Origin: an uncultured Prevotellaceae bacterium
GTDB taxonomy: Bacteria; Bacteroidota; Bacteroidia; Bacteroidales; Bacteroidaceae
NCBI GenBank assembly: GCA_900316285.1
Contig: ONCG01000014.1
Span: 1-64,000, forward strand
Direction of reading: 5' to 3'
Length of the DNA: 64,000 bases
The notes under the pieces were generated by a model. That model worked only from the letters and a program-made list of their open reading frames with translations. It had not been told where the DNA came from and searched no databases. The translations under genes and the position numbers were made by a program. Below, one piece after another: positions 14,572 to 23,687 of this stretch. Position 1 is the stretch's first letter; each line of letters starts with the position of its first letter.

Positions 14572-15771
14572 ATGGTTTGGAAATTATTGAGAAAGCATAT
14601 TAGCGTACCGCAGTTCGTGGGGTTTGTCTTTGCAAATCTCATCGGTATGGCCATTGTGCTACTGGGGTTTCAGTTCTATCGCGACGTAGTGCCTATGCTC
14701 ACTGCCGAGGATGGGTTCCTGAAGTCCGACTTTGTGGTGCTGAGCAAGAAGGTGGGCACGGCACAAGCCATCAGCCAGCGTTCGCTGTCGTTCTCGCCTG
14801 CCGAGATTGAAAACCTTGCCGCACAGCCGTTTGTCGACAAGGTGGGGCAGTTCATGGCAGCGGAGTTCAAGGTGGATGCATCGATGCGCGTCGACGGCAA
14901 GCAAGTTTTGAACACGGAACTCCCGCTTGAGAGCGTCCCTGATGAGTTCGTCGATGTTTCGAAGGACGACTGGTCGTTCAGCGAAGATTCAGCCCTTGTG
15001 CCCATCATCCTTCCACGAAGCTATATCACCATGTATAACTTCGGGTTTGCACAGAACCGTTCGCTGCCTAAGGTGAGCGAAGGCCTTGTCTCGCTCATCG
15101 ACTTCGACCTCCATTTGCGCGGCAAAGGTCAGGAGGCACAGTACAAAGGGCGCGTCATCGGCTTCTCCGGTCGGCTGAATGCCATCCTGGTGCCTCAGTC
15201 GTTCATGGCGATGGCCAATCAACGCTTCGCTCCCGATGCAGAACCCTCGCCCACACGGCTCATGATTACCACTGCCGACCTCTCGGGCGAAAGCATCACC
15301 CAGTTCTTGGAGGACAACGGCTATGAAGCCGAGGACGATCGTCTGAACACGGAGAAGACAACCTTCTTCCTTCGCTTGATGATTACCGTTGTCATGGCTA
15401 TTGGCTTGGTCATCTCGCTGTTGAGCTTCTATATTCTTATGCTTAGCATCTATCTGCTCGTTCAGAAGAATGCCGACAAGCTTCAGAACCTGCTGCTCAT
15501 CGGCTACCGCCCGTCGCAGGTGGCGCGTCCGTATCAGTTGCTGACCATCGGTCTGAACGTCGTGGTGTTGCTCTTGGCATTGGTGGTGGTCGCCTTGGTG
15601 CGTTGTCACTACATGCGCATCGTCGAAGTGCTGTTCGCTACAACTAGCCGCTCAAGTCTTTTGCCCGCCATCCTCTTGGGCCTCTTGCTCCTTGTCGTGG
15701 TGACCTTGCTCAACATGGCTGTCATCCGTCGGAAAATAGTAAGAATCTGGCACGGTAAAGAAAGAATGTAA
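14572..15771 (+). CDS. FtsX/MacB-like ABC permease, 399 aa
   Basis: The topology is one TM helix near residues 18-40, a large extracytoplasmic domain of about 220 residues, then three TM helices (LMITVVMAIGLVISLLSFYI, TIGLNVVVLLLALVVVALV, ILLGLLLLVVVTLLNMAVI). This is the FtsX/MacB permease layout. The motif LQNLLLIGYRPSQVARPYQ between TM2 and TM3 is the coupling-helix region of FtsX proteins. It lies 14 bp after the ATPase and ends the operon. Confidence 0.88.
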   Translation: MVWKLLRKHISVPQFVGFVFANLIGMAIVLLGFQFYRDVVPMLTAEDGFLKSDFVVLSKKVGTAQAISQRSLSFSPAEIENLAAQPFVDKVGQFMAAEFKVDASMRVDGKQVLNTELPLESVPDEFVDVSKDDWSFSEDSALVPIILPRSYITMYNFGFAQNRSLPKVSEGLVSLIDFDLHLRGKGQEAQYKGRVIGFSGRLNAILVPQSFMAMANQRFAPDAEPSPTRLMITTADLSGESITQFLEDNGYEAEDDRLNTEKTTFFLRLMITVVMAIGLVISLLSFYILMLSIYLLVQKNADKLQNLLLIGYRPSQVARPYQLLTIGLNVVVLLLALVVVALVRCHYMRIVEVLFATTSRSSLLPAILLGLLLLVVVTLLNMAVIRRKIVRIWHGKERM

Positions 15772-15779
15772 CTAATTCA

Positions 15780-15955
15780 ACTTTCGCAAGTCGAAGGAAT
15801 AAAGGGTATAAAGGGGGAGAAAAGGGCATAAAAGGGACAATAGTCCAGCCTCTCGCCCCCTCAATAGGACAAAGCATTCGTCCCTTTTAATCCCTTTCAC
15901 TCCCCTTTAAGCCCTTTAAGCCCTTAGGAAGTGGAGCTTGCGAAACTTCAGTAAC
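15780..15955. repeat. CCCTTT/AAAGGG imperfect inverted repeat
   Basis: The left part is rich in AAAGGG words (AATAAAGGGTATAAAGGGGG) and the right part in CCCTTT words (CATTCGTCCCTTTTAATCCC, then CTTTAAGCCCTTTAAGCCC), so the transcript could fold into a long A-T/G-C ladder. The right half, including the downstream AACTTCAGTAAC, recurs almost unchanged at 20078-20155, and a relative is at 9540-9610. Confidence 0.6.
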
Positions 15956-15963
15956 TAATACAA

Positions 15964-15992
15964 TGGGAGCCTCGCTAAAGCTCCCATTTCTT
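15964..15992 (+). terminator. Rho-independent terminator after the ABC operon
   Basis: TGGGAGC (15964-15970) and GCTCCCA (15980-15986) form a stem followed by TTTCTTTTG. Confidence 0.65.
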
Positions 15993-16012
15993 TTGTTTTG
16001 TAGCTACCTGTT

Positions 16013-16038
16013 GACGAAGGCATCCCCTTCGTCTTTTT
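16013..16038 (+). terminator. Second terminator hairpin
   Basis: GACGAAGG (16013-16020) pairs with CCTTCGTC (16026-16033), followed by a T run to 16038. The two terminators in tandem isolate the next gene. Confidence 0.7.
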
Positions 16039-16087
16039 GTTTGTTCAGCCAAAATCATAACAATCTGTAATTTTTTTTGACATTTTC

Positions 16088-16118
16088 TTTGGTAGTTTGT
16101 AATTTTTTTGTAACTTTA
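16088..16118 (+). promoter_or_regulatory. Promoter of the dockerin-tailed protein gene
   Basis: TTTG (16088-16091), 19 nt, TAACTTTA (16111-16118). The -7 box deviates at the last base from TAnnTTTG. Confidence 0.55.
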
Positions 16119-16151
16119 CGGCGAAATTAATAACTAAAAACTAAAAACAAT

Positions 16152-19100
16152 ATGGAAACAACAATGAAACAAATCAGAAGACTGTTCCTGCTGCTTTGCC
16201 TCATCACTGCAGGAGCGCAGTGTGCGTGGTCGCAAAGTCAGTATTTTTTAAAAAGTGGATCCACGACTGAAGGGAATCTGACATTTGATCTATATAGTTA
16301 TTATTACAGCCCAGGAGGTCTTGTTCATTATTATCAAGAAACTTATGCTGCGCTTACGGGAATCAATGGCACAGATGATATTGTGGTTATTCCCGATACT
16401 TTAAGTAATGGCGCCATAGTGCGATATCTCGATGGCACCATCTCAAACAGTGAAGTTTTAAAACTGATCTTTAAAGGCAAAATATCTTTTTCTGCTGGAC
16501 TTGCTAGTTTTATTGATTTATACCCTGATCTTTCAGTTAACGGTACTTTGGATTGTCAGCATCTTCAATATGTAATATTTGAAGGAAATGATAATGACTT
16601 AGGTGCCTTGACAAGTCCTGCCGCTATGCAATGCCCGCTTTTGCATGACATCTATTTCATAGGTAGTGAAGCGCAAACCTTTCCATATGGAGAAAATATC
16701 GACGAAAACCACCAAGTCTATACTGTTTATCCTCATTGGAGCAATATATGCACAGCTCCTGCCGAGAATGTAACCGCGCATATAGCAGATTGGAATGCGT
16801 ACTCTTTGAACAATAACAAGAATGTCTATAGAGAACTCAAGAAGTGTGTGCCTTATTCTGAAACGTATAGCGTCTCGCTGAAGAGTAACGGAGGCGGAGA
16901 GGTTAAGGTAGAGAGATGGAATTGGTATGATACTTCTTTGGATTATACTATTAGCAGTGAAGGTGGAGAGGAAACTATAACGCTCTACGATGATGCCGAT
17001 TTCTATCGGATATATATGTACTACTCTGGAAATGGTCAGCCTACGCTGTTGCGCAACGGTACAGCCGTGAGCACAACCTTGTCATTTGACGGAATCTACA
17101 CCTATGACGACCGCGAACAGATGCTCACCAAAAGCTATGAGGTTGTTTTTCCGAGGTTCAACGTAAACTTGATGCTGACCGCTGGAGCTTGCGACAAGGG
17201 TGTTGAAGTGTGGAGTGGTGACACTCAGGTAGGTTCCATCTCCAAAATGGGAGGCACGATATGGGAAACAGTAGAAAATGCGCAAAGCTTGCAGTTCCGT
17301 ATTCCCAACCAGTATCTTGAAAAGATTATCCTCAATGGCGAGGACGTGACGGCTACCTTGCCCAGCACCACGCCCGACGATCCTGCATATGCAGGGTACA
17401 CATTCTACACATTGTCCTACTTACAAGATTTAATTGCTGTAGAAGTTCGGTATAGCGATGTTGCCCCCCATCCGTATGAATCTTCTGAGATACGCTTTGA
17501 TTGCCTCAATGGTACGGGAGTCCTGAAGAATACGAAAGTATGGTTCGAGGATGGCACGTACGTATCGGACAACATGGGACATACAGGTCTCATATGGTTA
17601 GACATGAGAACAATCTCTAGAATTGAGGTCACGATGAAACCCGATATTGACGACTTCGCCTATGCACAACGGTACAACACCTTGGGCACAATCGTGAACA
17701 ACGGTGACGGCACATACTCCTACACCATCCCGAGCGAGAATCTGACTAGTTCTATTGTCCCCCTCTATTTCCCCACATCGGATTATGGTTCAGTGAAGAC
17801 CTTGATAAGTTCGAAAAACGATATAAAATTGGGTTATTATTTCGGAGAGCTTGCCATTTATGACGGAGGATTCTTGCCGCAATACGCGCAGGCAAATACT
17901 TCGCTATTGAACAGCGATGTAACCATAATGCATAAGGACAACGCTGAGCCCGGCTGGGATGTCGACCAAACAATAGGAATCATCTATGTTCAAGTGTCGC
18001 AGGGAACTACGTTCCGCCTTGTGGAAGACGGCGTTGACCATACTGCAGATTGCGTATGGTATGGTGCTGGCCAGAGGCTTACAGAGGTTAGTAGCGACTA
18101 TGATTTCTACATGACTCCCGTCGCTGGTTACTACTATCTGCTGAAGAATGTGACGACGGACTCCTACATTGTTGTCGACAACGGCAATGGAGAGATTTCA
18201 TCGCCCTGGCAAGTTCAGCAGACGGTACACATCATTGGCGACGGCAGTCTGAGCCTGCGTAAGGGCGAAACAGTGGTGGAGAGCATTGGCGAAGGAGAAC
18301 CGACAACCGTTAGTTGGACGACGAACGACAATCTGACGCTGGCAGTGACGCTGCCTGATGGCGCTGACATTGCCCACTACGAAGCCATCCTCATAATCGA
18401 CGGAACAGAATCTGAACTGCAGAAGGTCAATGGCGCATTTACCACATTCGACATGGGAAGCATCTCTACTGCCCATAACATCGTCCTCATTACCCGACAG
18501 ACTGGCGGCTTTGTCAACACCGACCTCCTCACTCAGCACATTCAGCTTACTGGCGAGCAACTGGGAACCTTCCTAATTCAGTATCTTGACGAGGGTGGTG
18601 CCGACTATGATGATGCTCAGGCAGACAATGGACATTCATATGTCACATTCACATCGGATGAGAAGAAATACATAAAAGGCTTAGGGATTTATGTTAACGT
18701 TCCTCAGGGCTGTACCTTCAAGGCTTCTTTCAATGGTGAGGAAGTAACGGGCTTCACCTTGGACGCCAGCAATTATACAGTCACGCTTGACGAATCATTC
18801 GTCACCGACGGAACATGGGTGGTTGAGTTCAAGAAACCCGAAGGTATTACTTGGACGGGTATGATTACAGGCGATACGGAGGAAGACTTCTGTTTGCTTC
18901 AGGTTATGCTGAACAATAATGCCATAGATTACAATATATCTGCGATGGAGGGCTGCCCTTATGACACATTTAAAAAGCAATTTGTGGGTAATGCCAGTGA
19001 ACTGTTTATAGATTTCATTGCAAAGGACGGCTACGACTTAAAGCTTAGTTTCAACGGAACGGAATTCCCATATGAGTTCACGAAAGAATTATACTTTGAA

Positions 19101-19643
19101 GAGGAAAGCCTTTATGATTATCGCTTTAGAACCACCGATGCTGATTTGATAGCTCCCTTCCTCGTCGAAGGTACATGGGTATTGACATACAAGAAGGTAG
19201 CTGAGGCAGGCATTACTTGGGATGGATTGATTATAGGCGATGTGCCTCAAGGTGCGACGGTAGACATCGGACTTGCTGATATTGATATGAAAATGGAGGT
19301 GTTCCTTAACGCCGAAGAGACATCAGCCAGCGATAGCTATGCTGGTTCAACGGAACGTATAGATATGTCTGCTGTTATAACTGCTCCTGCTGGCTACAAC
19401 TTCAAGGTATGGTTCAACGGAGAGGAAAAGACAGATAGGTTCGATGAAAATGGTGTTTATAATATCACTTCTGGCTACGAAGAAGCGCTTGCTCCTTATC
19501 TGCAGGATGGCCAATGGATAGTGCTCTTCTACGACGATTTGGAGCGCTATGATTTGAATGGTGATAAAAAAGTAGATATTGCTGATGTGACAACAATGGT
19601 GAACAAGGTGTTGGGAAATGATAAACCAAGCTCCAACCCTTAG
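16152..19643 (+). CDS. Large secreted protein with beta-sandwich repeats and C-terminal dockerin-like motif, 1163 aa
   Basis: A signal peptide (MKQIRRLFLLLCLITAGAQCAWSQ, possible start at 16164) leads to a repeat-rich surface protein. Modules of about 90 residues recur near the C-terminus, each opening with GITWTGMITGD, GITWDGLIIGD or a close variant and containing FKASFNGEEV- or FKVWFNGEEK-type strands. The last 30 residues contain YDLNGDKKVDIADVTTMVNKVLG, a single calcium-binding dockerin-type repeat as often seen at the end of Prevotella secreted proteins. No catalytic domain is recognised. Codon use is more AT-rich than in the following TonB receptor gene, which may mean low expression or recent acquisition. 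Confidence 0.85.
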   Translation: METTMKQIRRLFLLLCLITAGAQCAWSQSQYFLKSGSTTEGNLTFDLYSYYYSPGGLVHYYQETYAALTGINGTDDIVVIPDTLSNGAIVRYLDGTISNSEVLKLIFKGKISFSAGLASFIDLYPDLSVNGTLDCQHLQYVIFEGNDNDLGALTSPAAMQCPLLHDIYFIGSEAQTFPYGENIDENHQVYTVYPHWSNICTAPAENVTAHIADWNAYSLNNNKNVYRELKKCVPYSETYSVSLKSNGGGEVKVERWNWYDTSLDYTISSEGGEETITLYDDADFYRIYMYYSGNGQPTLLRNGTAVSTTLSFDGIYTYDDREQMLTKSYEVVFPRFNVNLMLTAGACDKGVEVWSGDTQVGSISKMGGTIWETVENAQSLQFRIPNQYLEKIILNGEDVTATLPSTTPDDPAYAGYTFYTLSYLQDLIAVEVRYSDVAPHPYESSEIRFDCLNGTGVLKNTKVWFEDGTYVSDNMGHTGLIWLDMRTISRIEVTMKPDIDDFAYAQRYNTLGTIVNNGDGTYSYTIPSENLTSSIVPLYFPTSDYGSVKTLISSKNDIKLGYYFGELAIYDGGFLPQYAQANTSLLNSDVTIMHKDNAEPGWDVDQTIGIIYVQVSQGTTFRLVEDGVDHTADCVWYGAGQRLTEVSSDYDFYMTPVAGYYYLLKNVTTDSYIVVDNGNGEISSPWQVQQTVHIIGDGSLSLRKGETVVESIGEGEPTTVSWTTNDNLTLAVTLPDGADIAHYEAILIIDGTESELQKVNGAFTTFDMGSISTAHNIVLITRQTGGFVNTDLLTQHIQLTGEQLGTFLIQYLDEGGADYDDAQADNGHSYVTFTSDEKKYIKGLGIYVNVPQGCTFKASFNGEEVTGFTLDASNYTVTLDESFVTDGTWVVEFKKPEGITWTGMITGDTEEDFCLLQVMLNNNAIDYNISAMEGCPYDTFKKQFVGNASELFIDFIAKDGYDLKLSFNGTEFPYEFTKELYFEEESLYDYRFRTTDADLIAPFLVEGTWVLTYKKVAEAGITWDGLIIGDVPQGATVDIGLADIDMKMEVFLNAEETSASDSYAGSTERIDMSAVITAPAGYNFKVWFNGEEKTDRFDENGVYNITSGYEEALAPYLQDGQWIVLFYDDLERYDLNGDKKVDIADVTTMVNKVLGNDKPSSNP

Positions 19644-19696
19644 AAAAGGAGAAAGGAACGAGAAAAAACCAATGTTGAATCATCAACATGAAACGG

Positions 19697-19735
19697 ACGC
19701 GCCCTGCTACTCGAGTAGCGGGGCGTGTTCATTTC
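19697..19735 (+). terminator. Rho-independent terminator
   Basis: ACGCGCCCTGCTACTC pairs with GAGTAGCGGGGCGTGT (19697-19728), followed by TCATTTC. The stem is long and GC-rich; the T run is weak. Confidence 0.6.
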
Positions 19736-19739
19736 ATTG

Positions 19740-20160
19740 CTACCAGCAGGAGGCTTAAAGTGTATAAAGGGGAGATTTAGAGCCCCTTGATAAGGGGCGG
19801 CTATCGTTCGGCGACGTAGGAGACGCTTTCAGAGCGAAGCGGGGAAAGAATGCAGGGTTTTTAAGGATGTTTATTGCCTGCAGCGCCTCGTGTAGGGGCA
19901 GACCCCCGTGTCTGCCCGATCAGCGGCCAACAAACACTCTGCGTACTCTTTGTTCTCCACCGAAAACTCAGAAAACCTCAGTGGCTGCCCGTGGAATTTG
20001 GGGCGTAGGGACGTGCAGGTTGTTCGTTGTTGTTCGGGCAGACACGGGGGTCTGCCCCTACGGTAAGGTGCAAAGCATTCGTCCCTTTTAATCCCTTTCA
20101 CTCCCCTTTAAACCCTTTAAACCCTTAAATAAGTGTCGCAAGCAAAACTTCAGTAACAAA
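19740..20160. repeat. Composite repeat with two GGGCAGAC palindromes in inverted orientation
   Basis: GTAGGGGCAGACCCCCGTGT (from 19892) and its reverse complement CGGGCAGACACGGGGGTCTG (from 20035) bracket 116 bp, giving an element of about 170 bp. Upstream is CGCTTTCAGAGCGAAGCGG, also found in the nested palindrome near 3303. Downstream is the CATTCGTCCCTTTTAATCCC module shared with 15880. No gene is seen between 19644 and 20362 apart from these repeats. Confidence 0.7.
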
Positions 20161-20362
20161 CTATAATTTGTTATGGGTCAAATGGTTTTGGTTTTTGCAT
20201 TCGCGGTCGTTCTGCTTACAATATGTAAGAAGTCTAAAAATTTCTTTGAATTTTATGCCGATATTCTCGTTTATATCGAAATTTTTAACTAATTTTGCAC
20301 TCGAATTCAATTAAATAGGAAAATTTCCTTTATTATTAATTAATTTTTATATTTTAAAACTC

Positions 20363-23300
20363 ATGCAGAAAAGATTGTTCTTTCTGATTGCTATGATGCT
20401 GATGGTTTCAACAGCTATCATGGCACAAGTTACCACATCAAGTATGAGCGGAAAAGTGACCATCGGCGACGCTAATGGCGAGGAAGTCATTGGTGCCACC
20501 GTGCAGGCCGTGCACGAACCTTCGGGCACCCGCTATACTGCAGTGACGAACGTGGATGGCCGATTCAGCATCCAGGGTATGCGTACGGGTGGCCCGTATG
20601 CCGTTACCGTGAGCTACATCGGTTTCCAGCCCAAAACTCTCAAAGGCATTATGCTTCAGCTGGGTGAAACCTACGACCTGGGCGTATGGATCTCTGAGGA
20701 TGCCAACGAACTGAGCGAAGTCGTCATCACCGGTAAGGCTTCGAAGTTTGCTGCCGAGAAGACGGGTGCTTCCACCAACATCAACAGCCAGCAGATCACC
20801 AATCTGCCTACCGTGAGCCGCTCTATCACCGACGTGACGCGTCTGTCGCCTTATGGCGGTAACGGCATGAGCTTCGCCGGTCGTGACGGCCGTACGGCTA
20901 ACTTCACCGTCGACGGTGCTAACTTCAACAACAACTTCGGTCTCTCCGACAAGCTTCCTGGTGGTGGCAACCCCATCTCGCTCGATGCTATCGAGGAACT
21001 GCAGGTGGTGATTTCGCCCTACGACGTTCGCCAGACCAACTTCATCGGTGGTGGTGTGAATGCCATCACGAAGTCGGGTACGAACACCTTCCGCGGCACA
21101 GCCTACGTCTACCACCGCAACGAGAACATGCGTGGTGACGCCATCGAGCGCGAGCAGATCAGCGGCGCACGTGCCAAGGACCAGCAGACCACTTACGGCT
21201 TCACCCTCGGCGGCCCGATCCTGAAGGACAAGCTCTTCTTCTTCGTCAATGGCGAAATGGTGAATACTCCTACCATTGCCAACCGCTGGCGCGGTTCTGA
21301 GAATGGCGTTGCCGATGCTGACAACTACGTTTCGCGCACCAAACTGAGCGACCTCGCTGCCGTGAGCGACTACATGGCTAGCAAATATGGTTACAACACA
21401 GGCAGCTACACCAGCTTCCCCGCCGACGAGAAGAACTATAAGTTCCTGGCTCGCTTAGACTGGAACATCACCGACAAGCATCACCTTGCTCTGCGCTACA
21501 ACTACACGAAGAACACCCTCTGGAACGCTCCTAACGCTACCTCTATGGATGGTGGCACGCGTATGAGCGGCGGTCGTACTTCGCAGTACTCTATGTCGTT
21601 TGCCAACTCGATGTACTCTATGGACAACCTCGTTCACTCGTTCACGCTCGACCTGAACAGCCGTCTGACCGACAACCTGTCGAACCAGTTCCTGGCTACT
21701 TACTCGAAGCTCGACGACGTGCGCGGCACCAACTCTTCGGAGTTCCCCTTCATCGACATCACCCGCGACGACAACAACTACATGGCACTCGGCTATGAGC
21801 TCTTCACTTGGAACAACGCCGTGCACAACACCATTTGGAACATCAAGGACGACCTGACCTACTATCTTGGCAACCACAAGATCATGGGTGGTATCTCCTT
21901 CGAGCACCAGATGGCCGACAACCAGTACATGCGTAACGGTACGGGTTACTATCGCTACAACTGGGAAGAGGGCATGACCGTCGACCAGCTCTTCAATCAG
22001 GCTCCCGAGGTGTTCTGCCTCACCTACGGCTACAATGGCGAGACCACTCCTGCCGCCCGCGTGCAGTTCAACAAGCTCGGCATCTACGCTCAAGACGACT
22101 GGAACATCAACAATAAGTTCAAGCTCTCTTATGGCGTTCGCTTCGACGGACTGTTCTTCAACAATGGAGACCTGATGACCAATAAGGCCATCTACGACCT
22201 CGACTACGACGGCCGTCACATCGACACCGGCAAGTGGCCGAAGTCGAGCCTCACCGTTTCGCCTCGCGTGGGCTTCACCTACGACGTCTTTGGCGACAAG
22301 TCGCTGAAGTTCCGTGGTGGTACGGGTCTGTTCTCGGGTCGTCTGCCGCTGGTGTTCTTCACCAACATGCCTACCAACGGCGGTATGGTGCAGTACCAGG
22401 CTCAGATCAACGCTAACAACGCCAAGAAGAACGGCTTCACGATGGATGAGTTTGCCGGTGGTCCTATGACCAACATCAAGGACATGCTCGCCAAGCTCGA
22501 GAGCCTCGGCTATCCTATGACTATCTCTCCTGAGCAGGGCACGAAGCCTTCTGCCGTGAATGGTGTTGATCCTGACTTCAAGATGCCGCAGGTTTGGAAG
22601 ACCTCGCTGGCTGTCGACTATCAGTTCCCCGTTTCGTTCCCCTTCTCGGTGACGCTCGAGGGTATCTTCAATAAGACCATCAACGACGTTTGCATCTCCG
22701 ACTGGGCAATTCCCAACGTGGGTGGCTTCGCTCGCTTCAACGGCGTCGACAACCGTCCGCTCTATCCCGCTGGCTTCCGCAGCAACCCCAAGGCCTTCAT
22801 GCTCGAGAACACCTCGAAGGGCTATGGCTGGAGTGCTAACGTGACCTTGAACGCTCAGCCCACCGAGTGGCTGTCGCTCATGGCTGCCTACACCCACACC
22901 GTTTCGAAGGAAGTCACCGGTATGCCGGGTTCGGCTGCTGAGTCGGCCTTCACCTATGTGCCTACGTTCGAAGGTCCTAACAACATCCGTCTGCACAACT
23001 CGCAGTACGTCACTCCCGATCGTTTCGTCGTCAGCGCTACGGCTCACGACAAGAGCGGCAACCACTACAGCCTCATCTACGAGACATGGCGCGGTGGCAG
23101 CAACTATTCCTACATGCTCTCCAACGACATGAACTCCGACGGCTATGCTTACGACGCCGTGTATGTGCCCACCGACCAGCAGGTCAGCGACGGTCTGTTC
23201 CGCTTCGTCAGCCAGGACGACCAGCAGCGCTTCATGGACTATGTTCACAACGACAGCTACCTGAGCAAGCATCAGGGCGAATATGCCGAGGCTTACAGCG

Positions 23301-23629
23301 TCTACACACCTTGGGTGCACCGCATCGACTTCGCCTACAAGCACGACTTCAAGTTCAACATCGGCGCTACGAAGCACAACTTCCAGCTCTCGTTCGACAT
23401 GAAGAACGTCCTGAACTTCTTCAACTCTTCATGGGGTGTGTCGAAGTACCTGAATCCTGCTATCGGCACCGAAGCTCGCATCCTGAAGTACGAGGGTGTT
23501 GATGCCGACGGCTTCGCAACCTTCTCGACGCCTGCTTCCATCAATGGCAACACCAAGACTTGGATGCCCAACCACGCCATTGGCCAGTGCTGGTATGCTT
23601 CGATTGGTATCAAGTACTTCTTCAACTAA
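20363..23629 (+). CDS. Oar-like TonB-dependent outer-membrane receptor, 1088 aa
   Basis: Signal peptide MQKRLFFLIAMMLMVSTAIMAQ, then a CarboxypepD_reg-like beta-sandwich (about 28-115: GKVTIGDANGEEVIGATVQA, FSIQGMRTGGPYAVTVSYIGF), a plug domain (about 130-240: VVITGKASKF, LPTVSRSITDVTRLSPYGG) and a long C-terminal barrel ending in aromatic YFFN. This arrangement matches Oar/TonB-dependent receptors rather than SusC proteins, and no SusD partner follows. It should import an unidentified ligand across the outer membrane with TonB energy. Codons are strongly biased to C-ending forms throughout, which suggests very high expression. The BACON lipoprotein 58 bp downstream is probably co-transcribed. 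Confidence 0.92.
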   Translation: MQKRLFFLIAMMLMVSTAIMAQVTTSSMSGKVTIGDANGEEVIGATVQAVHEPSGTRYTAVTNVDGRFSIQGMRTGGPYAVTVSYIGFQPKTLKGIMLQLGETYDLGVWISEDANELSEVVITGKASKFAAEKTGASTNINSQQITNLPTVSRSITDVTRLSPYGGNGMSFAGRDGRTANFTVDGANFNNNFGLSDKLPGGGNPISLDAIEELQVVISPYDVRQTNFIGGGVNAITKSGTNTFRGTAYVYHRNENMRGDAIEREQISGARAKDQQTTYGFTLGGPILKDKLFFFVNGEMVNTPTIANRWRGSENGVADADNYVSRTKLSDLAAVSDYMASKYGYNTGSYTSFPADEKNYKFLARLDWNITDKHHLALRYNYTKNTLWNAPNATSMDGGTRMSGGRTSQYSMSFANSMYSMDNLVHSFTLDLNSRLTDNLSNQFLATYSKLDDVRGTNSSEFPFIDITRDDNNYMALGYELFTWNNAVHNTIWNIKDDLTYYLGNHKIMGGISFEHQMADNQYMRNGTGYYRYNWEEGMTVDQLFNQAPEVFCLTYGYNGETTPAARVQFNKLGIYAQDDWNINNKFKLSYGVRFDGLFFNNGDLMTNKAIYDLDYDGRHIDTGKWPKSSLTVSPRVGFTYDVFGDKSLKFRGGTGLFSGRLPLVFFTNMPTNGGMVQYQAQINANNAKKNGFTMDEFAGGPMTNIKDMLAKLESLGYPMTISPEQGTKPSAVNGVDPDFKMPQVWKTSLAVDYQFPVSFPFSVTLEGIFNKTINDVCISDWAIPNVGGFARFNGVDNRPLYPAGFRSNPKAFMLENTSKGYGWSANVTLNAQPTEWLSLMAAYTHTVSKEVTGMPGSAAESAFTYVPTFEGPNNIRLHNSQYVTPDRFVVSATAHDKSGNHYSLIYETWRGGSNYSYMLSNDMNSDGYAYDAVYVPTDQQVSDGLFRFVSQDDQQRFMDYVHNDSYLSKHQGEYAEAYSVYTPWVHRIDFAYKHDFKFNIGATKHNFQLSFDMKNVLNFFNSSWGVSKYLNPAIGTEARILKYEGVDADGFATFSTPASINGNTKTWMPNHAIGQCWYASIGIKYFFN

Positions 23630-23687
23630 TCCTTGCTGAAGTCTCATTGAATATCGTAAATCATAAAACCGTAAATAGTAAATCAAT

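Noticed and set aside
16152-19643. Cellulosome component, because of the dockerin motif
   Set aside because: Only one dockerin repeat is present, and no cohesin or glycosidase is nearby; single repeats of this kind are common at C-termini of Prevotella secreted proteins.
21455-23377. 640-codon open frame on the minus strand within the TonB receptor gene
   Set aside because: It is antisense to a gene with extreme C-ending codon bias, which removes stop codons from the opposite strand; its translation is Val/His/Glu-rich without any domain.
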